From Thiomicrorhabdus sp965603495 (lineage in GTDB: Bacteria; Pseudomonadota; Gammaproteobacteria; Thiomicrospirales; Thiomicrospiraceae): 64,000 nt of DNA. The stretch is taken from positions 1 to 64,000 of the forward strand of contig CBFDDF010000009.1 in assembly GCA_965603495.1 (NCBI GenBank). Direction: 5' to 3'. Shown here piece after piece: positions 26,604-35,817 of the stretch. Within the stretch, counting starts at the first letter, position 1, and every line of letters begins with the position of its first letter. Under the pieces are notes generated by a model, which saw only the letters and a list, made by a program, of their open reading frames with translations, was not told the DNA's origin and did not search any database. A program made the position numbers and the translations under genes.

Positions 26604-27707
26604 CTAAGTTCTATCCAGGACGTTAGAATTTTTATGCTCATAGACATCAAAGATGGTAATCGCCATCGCGGCAATCACGGGGCCGAAAAATAGTCCAATT
26701 ACGCCAAAGTGAATCAAGCCGGCAAAAGTCGACAAAACCGTTAATAAGGTATGGTTCGCGACCGATAAACCTTGCCCCGCCTGACCAAGTCCCTTAGTGA
26801 GTTTGGTAATGATGATCGGACGCATAATATTATCAATCACAAAACCGGTAATCACCACACCCCAGAAGCTAATGACCAATGCCATGACATAATCCCCTTG
26901 GACTAGGGCATATACTACAATCGGAATCCAAACCAGTGCTGCGCCGACAATCGGAATAAACGACGTTACCGCAATTGCCATCCCGATAAACAGTCCAGGC
27001 AACCCTAAGACCCATGACACTAACGCAAAAGAGACTCCTTGTAATATGGCAATACCAACAACACTCAAGGTCAACACCGTCGATAAACTGGCGAAGCGTT
27101 GCATAATCATACGGTCATAACGATTTTCTAAAGGCGATAAAATCGCAATGTGTTTAGCAATTGTGTCGCCATCCCTATAAAAGAAAAACAGGGCAAAAAT
27201 TGAGAGTCCGATGAAGGCAACGAAAGAAGAGGTGGTGCCAACAATACCTTCCAATAAAAACACGGTCGTTTGCTGTACAAAGGCGATAATTTTGGCCGAG
27301 TTGGCTTTAATTTGCTCTAAGGCACCAGCCTGAGCCGCTTCGCTAACCGGTAAGTAAGCCAATAAGGCTTGGTTTAATTTTGCCAAACTCTCTGAGTTCT
27401 GAGCATTAATCCAAGTTTGCGCCTCGCCATACAGCTGCCCAACTTGCATACTGACTTCAATCAGCAAATAGGTCACCGGCGCAATAACGCCGACAAATAC
27501 GATCATACTCATGACTGATGCGGCGAGTGTCTCTGAGTTATTACAGTGAGGTAATAGTTGCAGATAGAGTCGGTAACTTGCGGTGGCTAAAATCATCGCA
27601 AAAAATAGCGCTTCCAAAAATGGAGTAAATAACCAAATCAATCCTGCCAATGCCAATAGCAGTAAAATGATTAAAAAACCTTCCTCATAAGGGCGTTTGT
27701 CACGCAT
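26604..27707 (-). CDS. AI-2E family transporter (PerM/YdiK-like)
   Basis: 367 residues with about eight membrane helices. The hydrophobic pair at the N-terminus, the central soluble loop (about 110-150) and the G-L-F-I-G-M-A-I-A / F-I-P-I-V-G-A pattern match the AI-2E exporter-like permease family. Members have varied roles, including autoinducer or ion export, so no substrate is assigned. The gene is monocistronic, and ppnN lies divergently upstream. Confidence 0.85.
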   Translation of the reverse strand: MRDKRPYEEGFLIILLLLALAGLIWLFTPFLEALFFAMILATASYRLYLQLLPHCNNSETLAASVMSMIVFVGVIAPVTYLLIEVSMQVGQLYGEAQTWINAQNSESLAKLNQALLAYLPVSEAAQAGALEQIKANSAKIIAFVQQTTVFLLEGIVGTTSSFVAFIGLSIFALFFFYRDGDTIAKHIAILSPLENRYDRMIMQRFASLSTVLTLSVVGIAILQGVSFALVSWVLGLPGLFIGMAIAVTSFIPIVGAALVWIPIVVYALVQGDYVMALVISFWGVVITGFVIDNIMRPIIITKLTKGLGQAGQGLSVANHTLLTVLSTFAGLIHFGVIGLFFGPVIAAMAITIFDVYEHKNSNVLDRT

Positions 27708-27827
27708 AATAAAACCTCAAAGATAACCAAATTAAATTAATATAAAACAGTTTCTAGTACGGCGTTGAAAGTCGAAAAACTTCAGCAAAACTTACCGTTC
27801 AGAACCGATAGATGAGTTTACCTTAAT

Positions 27828-29201
27828 ATGAATACCGATATTGCAGAAGTCATCATCCGCCCAGAAGGCTCCCTTCAAATTTTATCTTATCAAGAAGCTC
27901 GCCAGCTTTGCGATGCCTCTGACCAAGGCCTTAATGACCTCCTCAAACAGTGTGCATTGGCGGTACTCAACACAGGGGTACAAGAAGATGACGGCTTAGA
28001 GTTACTTGTAAAATACGCTAGCTTTTCCATTAACGTAGCCGTTAAGGGGCGCGGGGTACAATTGATTATCAAAAATGCACCCCGCCATGCCTTTGTCGAC
28101 AATCAACTTATTGTCGGTATTCGAGAACACCTGTTTGCAGTGATTCGTGACTTAATCTATTCACGAAATGAAATCATGGAGAACCCACAATTTAAGCTAG
28201 ACAACTCCCATGGCATCACCAATGCAATTTTTCACATCGCACGCAATGCACAGTTAATGCGTCCCAACACCCTACCGAACATAGTGGTCTGCTGGGGTGG
28301 CCACTCTATTTCAGAAGCGGAATATAAATACAGCAAACACCTCGGCTATGAATTGGGGTTGCGTAACTTAGATATTTGCACGGGTTGTGGCCCTGGCGTA
28401 ATGAAAGCGCCTATGAAAGGCGCGGTGGTCGGCCATGGTAAGCAACGCTATAAAGAGGGACGCTATATCGGCATTTCTGAGCCAGGTATTATTGCAGCTG
28501 AAGCCCCGAATGCGATTGTGAATGAGCTCTGCATTCTCCCAGATATTGAAAAGCGACTGGAAGCTTTTGTACGCTTAGGCCATGCTATTGTTATCTTTCC
28601 TGGCGGCCCCGGCACCATGGAGGAGTTACTCTATTTATTGAGTATTCTGCTACATCCCCAAAACAAAGGTTTACCACTACCGGTCATTCTCACTGGAAAT
28701 GGGGGTAGTCAGGCATATTTTGATTCAATTATACACTTCATCAAAATCACACTGGGTACGGAAGCGATTGACCTATTAGAGGTGATAATTAATCGGCCTA
28801 GGGATGTTGCCACACACATGAAAGAGTACATGGAAGTCATTCGTCAAGACCGTAAAAACAGCAGTGACGCTTATTACTACAACTGGCGAATCACCCTAGA
28901 ATGGGATCAACAACAACCATTTATACCGAACCATGAAAATATGGCGCAACTCAACTTAAACAGAGATCAGGCTCCACATATCCTTGCTAGCCAGCTCAGA
29001 AAGGCCTTTTCAGGCATTGTTGCCGGTAATGTTAAAGCCGATGGCATACTCGAAATCAAAAAACATGGCCCTTTTGAATTAAACGGTGATCCAGAAATCA
29101 TGGCCGCAATGGATGACTTATTACAAAGTTTTGTCGAACAAAAACGCATGAAAATTGACGCAAGCACGTATAATCCTTGTTATAAGATAAATCGTCGCTA
29201 A
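27828..29201 (+). CDS. ppnN: Nucleotide 5'-monophosphate nucleosidase PpnN
   Basis: 457 residues, the length of E. coli PpnN (YgdH). It has an N-terminal DUF4478 region, a LOG/lysine-decarboxylase-like Rossmann core with the signature P-G-G-P-G-T-M-E-E at about 258-266, and a C-terminal DUF3412-type domain. It hydrolyses purine and pyrimidine monophosphates to ribose 5-phosphate and free base and responds to (p)ppGpp in E. coli. It is followed by a palindrome copy and a helicase gene. Confidence 0.94.
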   Translation: MNTDIAEVIIRPEGSLQILSYQEARQLCDASDQGLNDLLKQCALAVLNTGVQEDDGLELLVKYASFSINVAVKGRGVQLIIKNAPRHAFVDNQLIVGIREHLFAVIRDLIYSRNEIMENPQFKLDNSHGITNAIFHIARNAQLMRPNTLPNIVVCWGGHSISEAEYKYSKHLGYELGLRNLDICTGCGPGVMKAPMKGAVVGHGKQRYKEGRYIGISEPGIIAAEAPNAIVNELCILPDIEKRLEAFVRLGHAIVIFPGGPGTMEELLYLLSILLHPQNKGLPLPVILTGNGGSQAYFDSIIHFIKITLGTEAIDLLEVIINRPRDVATHMKEYMEVIRQDRKNSSDAYYYNWRITLEWDQQQPFIPNHENMAQLNLNRDQAPHILASQLRKAFSGIVAGNVKADGILEIKKHGPFELNGDPEIMAAMDDLLQSFVEQKRMKIDASTYNPCYKINRR

Positions 29202-29208
29202 CCAAGCT

Positions 29209-29220
29209 GCCAGGCCTGGT
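29209..29220. repeat. Dispersed palindrome copy 8 (11/12)
   Basis: GCCAGGCCTGGT, first base changed, in the 63-base gap between ppnN and the helicase gene. Confidence 0.75.
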
Positions 29221-29264
29221 CAAAAACAGCCTGATAAAGCCCATAACGCACAACAGAGATTCGC

Positions 29265-30491
29265 ATGACATTTGAAGAATTTGACCTAGATGACGTACTA
29301 TTACGCGCCATCAGAAAGCAGTCGTACAATAAGCCAACCCCCATTCAAGAGGCAGCTATCCCGTTAATGCTCGATCGCAAAGATGTATTAGCGGGCGCCG
29401 CTACTGGAACGGGTAAAACGGCGGCGTTTGTATTGCCGGCACTGCAATATTTATTGGATGAGCCTAAACACTCAAGTAGACATCCACGTATTTTAATATT
29501 GTCACCTACCCGTGAGTTGGCCTTTCAAATTCATAAGGTTGTCAAAAACCTAGGTTCTTATTGCAATTTCCCATCGGTGATTATCACCGGTGGCTTTAAG
29601 CTTAGTGTACAAATCGATGTATTAACCCGAGCTTGTGATATTTTGATTGCGACCCCAGGACGTTTAGCGAAACTCATCGAAGAAGATGCCGTCACCCTCT
29701 CTTATATTGAGATGGTGATTATCGATGAAGCTGACCGTATGTTAGATATGGGACAAGGCCCCGTGGTTCGCGCCCTTTTGGATGCGATTCCGAGCGACTT
29801 CCAAGCGGGACTTTTCTCTGCGACCTTAGCGGGAACAGGTATTGAACAATTTGCTGAGGACATCTTGGATGAGCCAGAAATTGTGCAAATGGATGCCCCA
29901 AACACCAAATCAGAGCAGATTCAGCAGCTGGTTTATTTAGCCAATGACAAAGCACATAAAGATGCATTGCTAAAAAATATTTTAAAAGATGCCAGCTGTC
30001 AGAGTGCGATTGTCTTCTGTAATAAGAAGGAAAAAGCCATTGAAGTCACTGACTGGCTGCAATCGCAAAATATTTCAGCGCAGGTCCTGCATGGCGACTT
30101 TACCCAAGCGACCCGCCTGGACAAAATGAACAAGTTCAAAGCCAACAAGATTAAAGTATTGGTGGCCACCGATGTCGCGGCACGTGGTTTAGATATGTTG
30201 AAAATCACCCACGTCATTAACTACGACATGCCTTTCCGTGGCGACATGTACATTCACCGTATCGGCCGAACGGGTCGCGCACAACAAGTTGGTATCGCCA
30301 TCAACCTAGTTGAACGTCACGATCTAAAACATCTAGAGCGTATCGAATACCACTTAGACCAAAAGCTACCAATTGAGAAGATTGCGGGATTAGAACCGAC
30401 TTTCACCATCAAAGAGATGGAGAAGAAAGCGGCTAAAAAGAAAAGGCCTAAAAAGGCGCCTGCCAAAAAACCTAAAAAAGCTAAGCGATAA
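29265..30491 (+). CDS. DEAD-box RNA helicase, SrmB-like
   Basis: 408 residues. Q motif near 24, Walker A A-T-G-T-G-K-T at about 46-52, P-T-R-E-L-A, the D-E-A-D box (I-I-D-E-A-D), S-A-T and the C-terminal H-R-I-G-R-T-G-R arginine motif are all intact. A basic Lys/Pro-rich tail follows residue 380. The overall pattern is closest to SrmB, which helps large-subunit ribosome assembly, but RhlE-like alternatives are possible, so no symbol is given. Confidence 0.9.
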   Translation: MTFEEFDLDDVLLRAIRKQSYNKPTPIQEAAIPLMLDRKDVLAGAATGTGKTAAFVLPALQYLLDEPKHSSRHPRILILSPTRELAFQIHKVVKNLGSYCNFPSVIITGGFKLSVQIDVLTRACDILIATPGRLAKLIEEDAVTLSYIEMVIIDEADRMLDMGQGPVVRALLDAIPSDFQAGLFSATLAGTGIEQFAEDILDEPEIVQMDAPNTKSEQIQQLVYLANDKAHKDALLKNILKDASCQSAIVFCNKKEKAIEVTDWLQSQNISAQVLHGDFTQATRLDKMNKFKANKIKVLVATDVAARGLDMLKITHVINYDMPFRGDMYIHRIGRTGRAQQVGIAINLVERHDLKHLERIEYHLDQKLPIEKIAGLEPTFTIKEMEKKAAKKKRPKKAPAKKPKKAKR

Positions 30492-30535
30492 TGTCTTGAA
30501 TTCGTAAATTCGAAAGAATTCACCACGAAAGCAAT

Positions 30536-30566
30536 AAAACACGAAGTTTAAAAGACTTTGTGTTTT
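30536..30566 (+). terminator. Possible terminator after the helicase gene
   Basis: AAAACACGAAGT (30536-30547) pairs with ACTTTGTGTTTT (30555-30566), with one G-T wobble, 45 bases past the helicase stop. The T run is inside the stem, so termination is likely but not certain. Confidence 0.5.
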
Positions 30567-30590
30567 AGAAACAGACCCTTTCGTAAACCT

Positions 30591-30602
30591 ACCAGGCCTG
30601 GT
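30591..30602. repeat. Dispersed palindrome copy 9 (exact)
   Basis: Exact ACCAGGCCTGGT with T/A flanks in the convergent gap between the helicase and EI24 genes. Confidence 0.9.
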
Positions 30603-30700
30603 AAAACCCTTCTACACTCTCTTCAGAACAACGCCCCTTTCCCCACAAAAAAACTTCAAGCCTTCGTGGTTCAGTCTTTAGCCCTGTAACACTAAAACCA

Positions 30701-31465
30701 CTATTCAATCGGTTTAGGCATAGTCGATAGATGATCGAAATAATGGTGTGCTAAAGCGATGACGGCAAGCACTGGAATAAACAAGCCTAATAGCGGCATG
30801 GTACTCAGCAAGAACAAACTGCCTAAACTTAGCGTTGGCGTCCAGTTACCGAACCCTTTAACCTCGTTAAACATCGATTCCGGCAAAATCACTTGGCCGA
30901 CATCCAATACCAGTGAGTATCTAAAAAACATAAAACCAAGCAGCCAAAACCAAACGATATTGACGAGGGGAATAAACATCATTGGAATGGTCAATAAAAA
31001 CAAGAGTAACAACAGTAAACCATATTTAAGCATCTTCCAAAGCATGCCTAAAGTTGATCCATGTCCTACATAGTCCACATTAGGATAATGCTTATCATGA
31101 ATGGCTTTGACCAAGCTATCCGTCATAAAGCCGGTAATAATCATGGCAAATAAAAGAATCAAGTAACTCCCCAATAAGAATGCCAGAACGCCCGCAACAA
31201 TTGCCATAACGGTAGTCACAACCCAAAGTAATATCGCGCCGATAAAAGGCACTGCGCCAATGCTTTGCTCTGCTTGTTCTGTCCAGGTACTCACCTCAGA
31301 AACCATAGGATTCTGAGTAATAAAGTCACTGACTAGAAAGATGCCAAATAGACCATACCCCATTATAGAGACCAAAATAATCGAGGCGACAAAGGGGATA
31401 AATAAACGCCAAATAATCGCTGGCTCTTTTAAATCTGAGAGTGTTTTGAATAATAAATCTAGCAT
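30701..31465 (-). CDS. EI24-domain membrane protein
   Basis: 254 residues with about six membrane helices in the EI24/CysZ-like arrangement, including the D-S-L-V-K-A-I-H-D cytoplasmic loop at about 115-123. CysZ is a sulfate transporter, but EI24 proteins outside that clade have no firm function, so none is assigned. It is transcribed alone on the minus strand. Confidence 0.8.
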   Translation of the reverse strand: MLDLLFKTLSDLKEPAIIWRLFIPFVASIILVSIMGYGLFGIFLVSDFITQNPMVSEVSTWTEQAEQSIGAVPFIGAILLWVVTTVMAIVAGVLAFLLGSYLILLFAMIITGFMTDSLVKAIHDKHYPNVDYVGHGSTLGMLWKMLKYGLLLLLLFLLTIPMMFIPLVNIVWFWLLGFMFFRYSLVLDVGQVILPESMFNEVKGFGNWTPTLSLGSLFLLSTMPLLGLFIPVLAVIALAHHYFDHLSTMPKPIE

Positions 31466-31486
31466 CGTTTTCTCTATGTCTTAATT

Positions 31487-31512
31487 AAAAAAACCGATAA
31501 AATCGGTTTTTT
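31487..31512 (-). terminator. Terminator of the aldehyde dehydrogenase gene
   Basis: AAAAACCGAT / ATCGGTTTTT hairpin with A and T runs on both sides, 40 bases past the stop at 31552 and upstream of the EI24 gene. Confidence 0.85.
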
Positions 31513-31551
31513 AGGGGCAACTGAGTTAGATAATACTGAACTTTCTCAGCA

Positions 31552-32922
31552 TTACTTAATCCAAATAGACTTCACATTGGTAAACTCACGAATCCCCTGT
31601 GAAGAAAGTTCACGGCCATAACCCGAGTTTTTAACGCCACCAAATGGCATTCTTGGATCTGAGAAACTGATATTATTAATGAAGGTTGCACCTGACTCCA
31701 TACCACGCGCCATAGTCTCTGCCGTGGATAAATCGTCACTCCAAATACAACCCCCTAAACCATAGTTGATAGAATTGGCAATACCCAGAGCATGTGCTGG
31801 CTCTGTGGCTTTAATGACAATCGCCACAGGCCCGAAAAACTCCTCATGGTACGCTGGCATATTGCTAGAGACATTGGTCAAGATCGTTGGCGCGTAATAG
31901 CAGCCTGGACGATCTAACTGATAGCCACCCGTAACAATCACCGCCCCCAAATCGACAGACTCCATGACCTGCTCATGTAACTCATCTAACAAATCTTGAC
32001 GTGCCATAGGCGCTAAGGTGGTTGCCGGATCCATAGGGTCTCCGGCAATAAATTTGTCTTCAATCGCCGTTTTAAACAATTCAATAAAAGCATCGGCCTG
32101 AACATGATCCACAATGAAACGTTTTGCAGCGATACAACTTTGCCCCATATTTTGGAAGCGGCCTTTAACCGCCCCTTCAACCGCTTTTTTCATATCGGCA
32201 TTTTCGAGAACAATAAAGGCATCTGAACCACCTAGTTCTAACACTGTCTTCTTCAATTCTGAACCGGCGATGCTGGCGACTTTTCGTCCTGCGTTTTCGC
32301 TACCCGTTAAAGTCACGGCACGCACTGCGGGGTGGCGAATCACGCTTTCAACCATCTCTGAGCCAATCATTAAGGTGGTAAAGATATAGTCCGGGAAACC
32401 GGCCTTTCTAAAGACTTCTTCCATCGCCAAAGCGCATTGAGGCACATTAGAGGCATGTTTTAAAACAGCGATATTACCCGCCACTAGCGCGGGCGCGGCA
32501 AAACGGAACACTTGCCAAAAAGGATAGTTCCACGGCATGACCGCTAAAACCACCCCCAAAGGCTGGTAATTGATATAACTACGACTGGCATCGGTTTCAA
32601 CCACTTCATCCTGTAAATACTGCGGGCCGTTTTCAGCATAATACTCACAGACCATTGCGCATTTTTCAATCTCAGCTTCCGCTTCGGCAAAAGTTTTACC
32701 CATCTCTAGGGTAATCAATTCAGCTAATAATTCACTATCATCACGCAGTACATCAGCAACACGCCTTATCATCAAACAGCGATCTTCCATCGGCGTAAGT
32801 TTTGCCCAGTCATCAAACATATAACCAGCTTGAGTCACCACATCATCTAGAACCTCTTGATCCCATGTTTCAAATGTGCCTAATAATTTGCCAGTGGCAG
32901 GATTGATCGATTGCATAGCCAT
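31552..32922 (-). CDS. NAD(P)-dependent succinate-semialdehyde dehydrogenase-like protein
   Basis: 456 residues, aldehyde dehydrogenase superfamily. Seen: the N-terminal S-I-N-P-A-T-G-K, the W-N-Y-P-F-W cofactor motif, the catalytic Glu in L-E-L-G-G-S-D and the catalytic Cys in G-Q-S-C-I-A-A-K. The length and pattern match the GabD/Sad (YneI) group that oxidises succinate semialdehyde to succinate. In an autotroph it could close a broken TCA branch, but the substrate is inferred. Confidence 0.85.
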   Translation of the reverse strand: MAMQSINPATGKLLGTFETWDQEVLDDVVTQAGYMFDDWAKLTPMEDRCLMIRRVADVLRDDSELLAELITLEMGKTFAEAEAEIEKCAMVCEYYAENGPQYLQDEVVETDASRSYINYQPLGVVLAVMPWNYPFWQVFRFAAPALVAGNIAVLKHASNVPQCALAMEEVFRKAGFPDYIFTTLMIGSEMVESVIRHPAVRAVTLTGSENAGRKVASIAGSELKKTVLELGGSDAFIVLENADMKKAVEGAVKGRFQNMGQSCIAAKRFIVDHVQADAFIELFKTAIEDKFIAGDPMDPATTLAPMARQDLLDELHEQVMESVDLGAVIVTGGYQLDRPGCYYAPTILTNVSSNMPAYHEEFFGPVAIVIKATEPAHALGIANSINYGLGGCIWSDDLSTAETMARGMESGATFINNISFSDPRMPFGGVKNSGYGRELSSQGIREFTNVKSIWIK

Positions 32923-33000
32923 AAAGCGTTCCTTGTGCAGTAAATTATCATTGGTTGCAGTAGATTAACCGCAACGAAAAAAGTCTATTATAAACAAATC

Positions 33001-34200
33001 CTACGAACCAATTGCTTGTTGTGCCCAAGCATTGGCAGCCATATAACGATTGCCAATATCACTAATTCCCAACGTTTCATAGTGCAAATCAGTCATTTCG
33101 ATATTCGCTTGCTCCATGGAAACCAAAACTTTCAGCACACCGCCCATAGAACCAGATTTATCCACTAAAGCGGATCGAATCTCTTTTGATAGAGGCAATT
33201 CACTGACAATTTCATCGATGGGTATTTTAAAAAACGCACCCAAATTAGAAAATAGACCTACTAGGAAGTAACTGTCTTTATCATGAACATGCCCGGCAGC
33301 CTCTGCAACCAACTCACAAAATTTAGCACGCATCAGAGACGTCGTTAATAACTCTTGTGGGACATCTTCCATGCTAGATAACATGAGCATATTCACCCAA
33401 AACTTTAAGCGCTTAAGTCCCATGTATTTCAAAGCATCAGCGACACTTTCAACGCGTACTGGAATCATCGTCGCGGGATTATTAATAGCAACCAATAGCT
33501 TATGACTGAGTGAAACATCCTGACCGACAATGTTGGACAGGTCATGAAAATCTGTTGCGGGATCATTCACCTTAGCCAATAGTTGAAGTAACGTCAGCTT
33601 ATTGCCTGATAACTTCCGACCGTTGATAATAACAGGGTTGGTGAAAAAATAGCCCTGAAAATAATCGAAACCTAACTTCTTTAGGTAGTGAAACATCTCT
33701 TCCGTTTCGACCTTATCAGCAATGACCTTAACCCCTTTATCATGAAGCTCTTCGATCATTCTTTTCAGTTTCAACTCGGTATGACGCTCTATATCAATTT
33801 TGACATAATCACTAATGCTCGCAAGTTTGACGCTCGACTCATCATCAATAAAGTCTTCTAATGCAATTTTCGCTCCCCCTGCCTTCAGATCTTTAAGGTT
33901 GCGCAATACATTGAGGTCTTTAGAGACATCATTCGGGATTTCTAAAACGATGTGATGATTATCATCAAAAGTAGGAAGTAAGTCGTTATTAATCAATGCC
34001 TTAGGCAGGTGAAGCATCACTGTATGGTTACCGACAATGGATTGAAAGCCAATCTTTTCTTCGGTGTTTTTAATCAACGCTTGCGTGGTTTCAACCATAT
34101 TATTGTTCGGGTTAAGACCATAATGAAATTGCAACTCATACGCAAACACATTCATATCAGTATCTAAAATCGGTTGCCTACCAATAAACACTTCAGACAT
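33001..34200 (-). CDS. Degenerate-EAL / HDOD signalling protein
   Basis: 399 residues. An N-terminal EAL-like domain (about 1-190) has Y-E-L where the catalytic E-A-L should be and lacks the D-D-F-G-T-G loop (it reads E-D-F-I-D-D), so it cannot be a normal c-di-GMP phosphodiesterase. A C-terminal HDOD domain follows (about 200-390). Proteins of this CdgJ/YuxH type act as regulators of motility or signalling without enzyme activity. No obvious operon partner. Confidence 0.85.
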   Translation of the reverse strand: MSEVFIGRQPILDTDMNVFAYELQFHYGLNPNNNMVETTQALIKNTEEKIGFQSIVGNHTVMLHLPKALINNDLLPTFDDNHHIVLEIPNDVSKDLNVLRNLKDLKAGGAKIALEDFIDDESSVKLASISDYVKIDIERHTELKLKRMIEELHDKGVKVIADKVETEEMFHYLKKLGFDYFQGYFFTNPVIINGRKLSGNKLTLLQLLAKVNDPATDFHDLSNIVGQDVSLSHKLLVAINNPATMIPVRVESVADALKYMGLKRLKFWVNMLMLSSMEDVPQELLTTSLMRAKFCELVAEAAGHVHDKDSYFLVGLFSNLGAFFKIPIDEIVSELPLSKEIRSALVDKSGSMGGVLKVLVSMEQANIEMTDLHYETLGISDIGNRYMAANAWAQQAIGS

Positions 34201-34332
34201 TTTGAATTCCTATTTTAATATTTGGATCCTGCGATTCTCACCGTACAGGTTTTATATAGATGAACAAACTCTACGCTTAATTACCATCCGTTTCAATAAA
34301 AACCCCTGCCTCTTAACAACAAAAACCCACTT

Positions 34333-34344
34333 ACCAGGCCTGTC
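34333..34344. repeat. Dispersed palindrome copy 10 (10/12)
   Basis: ACCAGGCCTGTC: the left arm is intact and the right arm decayed, just downstream of the dihydroorotase stop. Confidence 0.55.
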
Positions 34345-34353
34345 TACTCATTT

Positions 34354-35697
34354 TTAACGATTAAACAAAATACGTTTTCCAGGTGTAAAATCAGCAAATC
34401 CTCCCTGATGGTATTTGAGTTCACCCGAAACGATGGTGCTGATAACACTCGATTTAAAGGTATGACCTTCCCATGGCGACCACTGGCACTTATACAAGTT
34501 ATGTGCTTTATCATCGATATGTGGCTTGTTCATATCGACCAATATCAAATCTGCCCAATAGCCTTCTCGAATATAGCCACGGTCTTCAATTTGGTAACGA
34601 ATCGCAACATTATGTGCCGTCTTTTGCACAATAGTTTCGATATCGAATACCCCGTCATGCACCATGTCCAAAAGAGCCGGCATAGATTGCTGAACCTGAG
34701 GCAGTCCCGCAGGTGCACTGAAATAAGGATTGTTTTTTTCAGACTCGCTGTGGGGCGCATGATCCGTGGCGATAATATCGATACGTCCGTCTCTTACCGC
34801 TTGGCGAATCGCATCACGATCAGACTGTTTTTTAATCGCTGGATTACATTTGATATAGTGGCCTTTGGTTGCGTAATCATCTTCGGTAAACCACAAGTGA
34901 TGCACACAGGCTTCGGCAGTAATTTTCTTGCCCTCTACCGGACCTGGTTCAAACAGTTCCATCTCTTCTGCCGTCGTTAAATGCAAAATATGCAAATCAG
35001 CACCGGTTTCTTTGGCTAGCTGCACTGCAAAAGAGGACGACTTATAACAGGCTTCACGACAGCGAATGTTAGGATGTTCAAAAGCGGGTATATCTTCACC
35101 ATACTTTGCACGGTATATTTCTTCCTGAGCAATTATCATCGGTGTATCTTCGCAATGCGTGGTAATCAGCGTTGGACTATGGGTGAAAATATCACGCAAA
35201 GCCTGCTCACGATCAACCAACATATTGCCGGTTGAAGCGCCCATGAAAATCTTAACGCCACAGACATTGCGAGGATTCACTTTCTTAAGTTCGTCTAAAT
35301 TGTCATTGGTCGCACCAAAGTAAAAAGAGTAATTACTCCACGCCTTCTCAGCACCAATTTGATATTTAGCTTCTAGATTTTCAATGGTGGTGGTCGTTGG
35401 CTTAACATTAGGCATATCCATAAAGGTGGTCGTACCACCCGCAATGGCCGCTTTAGATTCCGTGGCAATATCTCCCTTGGCAGTCAAGCCTGGATCTCTA
35501 AAATGCACTTGATCATCAATCATGCCGGGTAATAACATTAAACCTTCAGCATCAATCACTTGATCGACTTCCGCCACAATATGGTCTGCAATCTCAACGA
35601 TTCTGCCATCTTTTACCAGAACATCACCAACCCATTGTTGGCCTTCATTGACAATCGTTGCTTGCGCAATAAGAATGCTACGGGGATTCGCTATCAT
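34354..35697 (-). CDS. pyrC: Dihydroorotase
   Basis: 447 residues. Amidohydrolase fold with the carbamylated-lysine motif G-V-K-I-F-M-G-A-S-T-G-N, the metal-binding T-H-C-E and L-H-I-L-H-L, and the catalytic A-T-D-H-A-P-H. The first metal motif is D-Q-V-H-F-R-D-P-G, with Gln in place of the first His of HxH. The same substitution occurs in the Bacteroidota-type dihydroorotase, as I recall it, and this protein matches that type over much of its length. It closes carbamoyl aspartate to dihydroorotate. AAAGGAAA precedes the ATG. pyrE lies at 47.5 kb. Confidence 0.9.
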   Translation of the reverse strand: MIANPRSILIAQATIVNEGQQWVGDVLVKDGRIVEIADHIVAEVDQVIDAEGLMLLPGMIDDQVHFRDPGLTAKGDIATESKAAIAGGTTTFMDMPNVKPTTTTIENLEAKYQIGAEKAWSNYSFYFGATNDNLDELKKVNPRNVCGVKIFMGASTGNMLVDREQALRDIFTHSPTLITTHCEDTPMIIAQEEIYRAKYGEDIPAFEHPNIRCREACYKSSSFAVQLAKETGADLHILHLTTAEEMELFEPGPVEGKKITAEACVHHLWFTEDDYATKGHYIKCNPAIKKQSDRDAIRQAVRDGRIDIIATDHAPHSESEKNNPYFSAPAGLPQVQQSMPALLDMVHDGVFDIETIVQKTAHNVAIRYQIEDRGYIREGYWADLILVDMNKPHIDDKAHNLYKCQWSPWEGHTFKSSVISTIVSGELKYHQGGFADFTPGKRILFNR

Positions 35698-35817
35698 GGT
35701 ATATTTCCTTTCATCGTTGGATAATGCATTTTGTCGCTAATAACCTGGTATTCTATCCTGAAACAAGCCAAGTTTTATCATGTTTTGTGCGTATTTCAAT
35801 TATCTCAAAGATAATCT

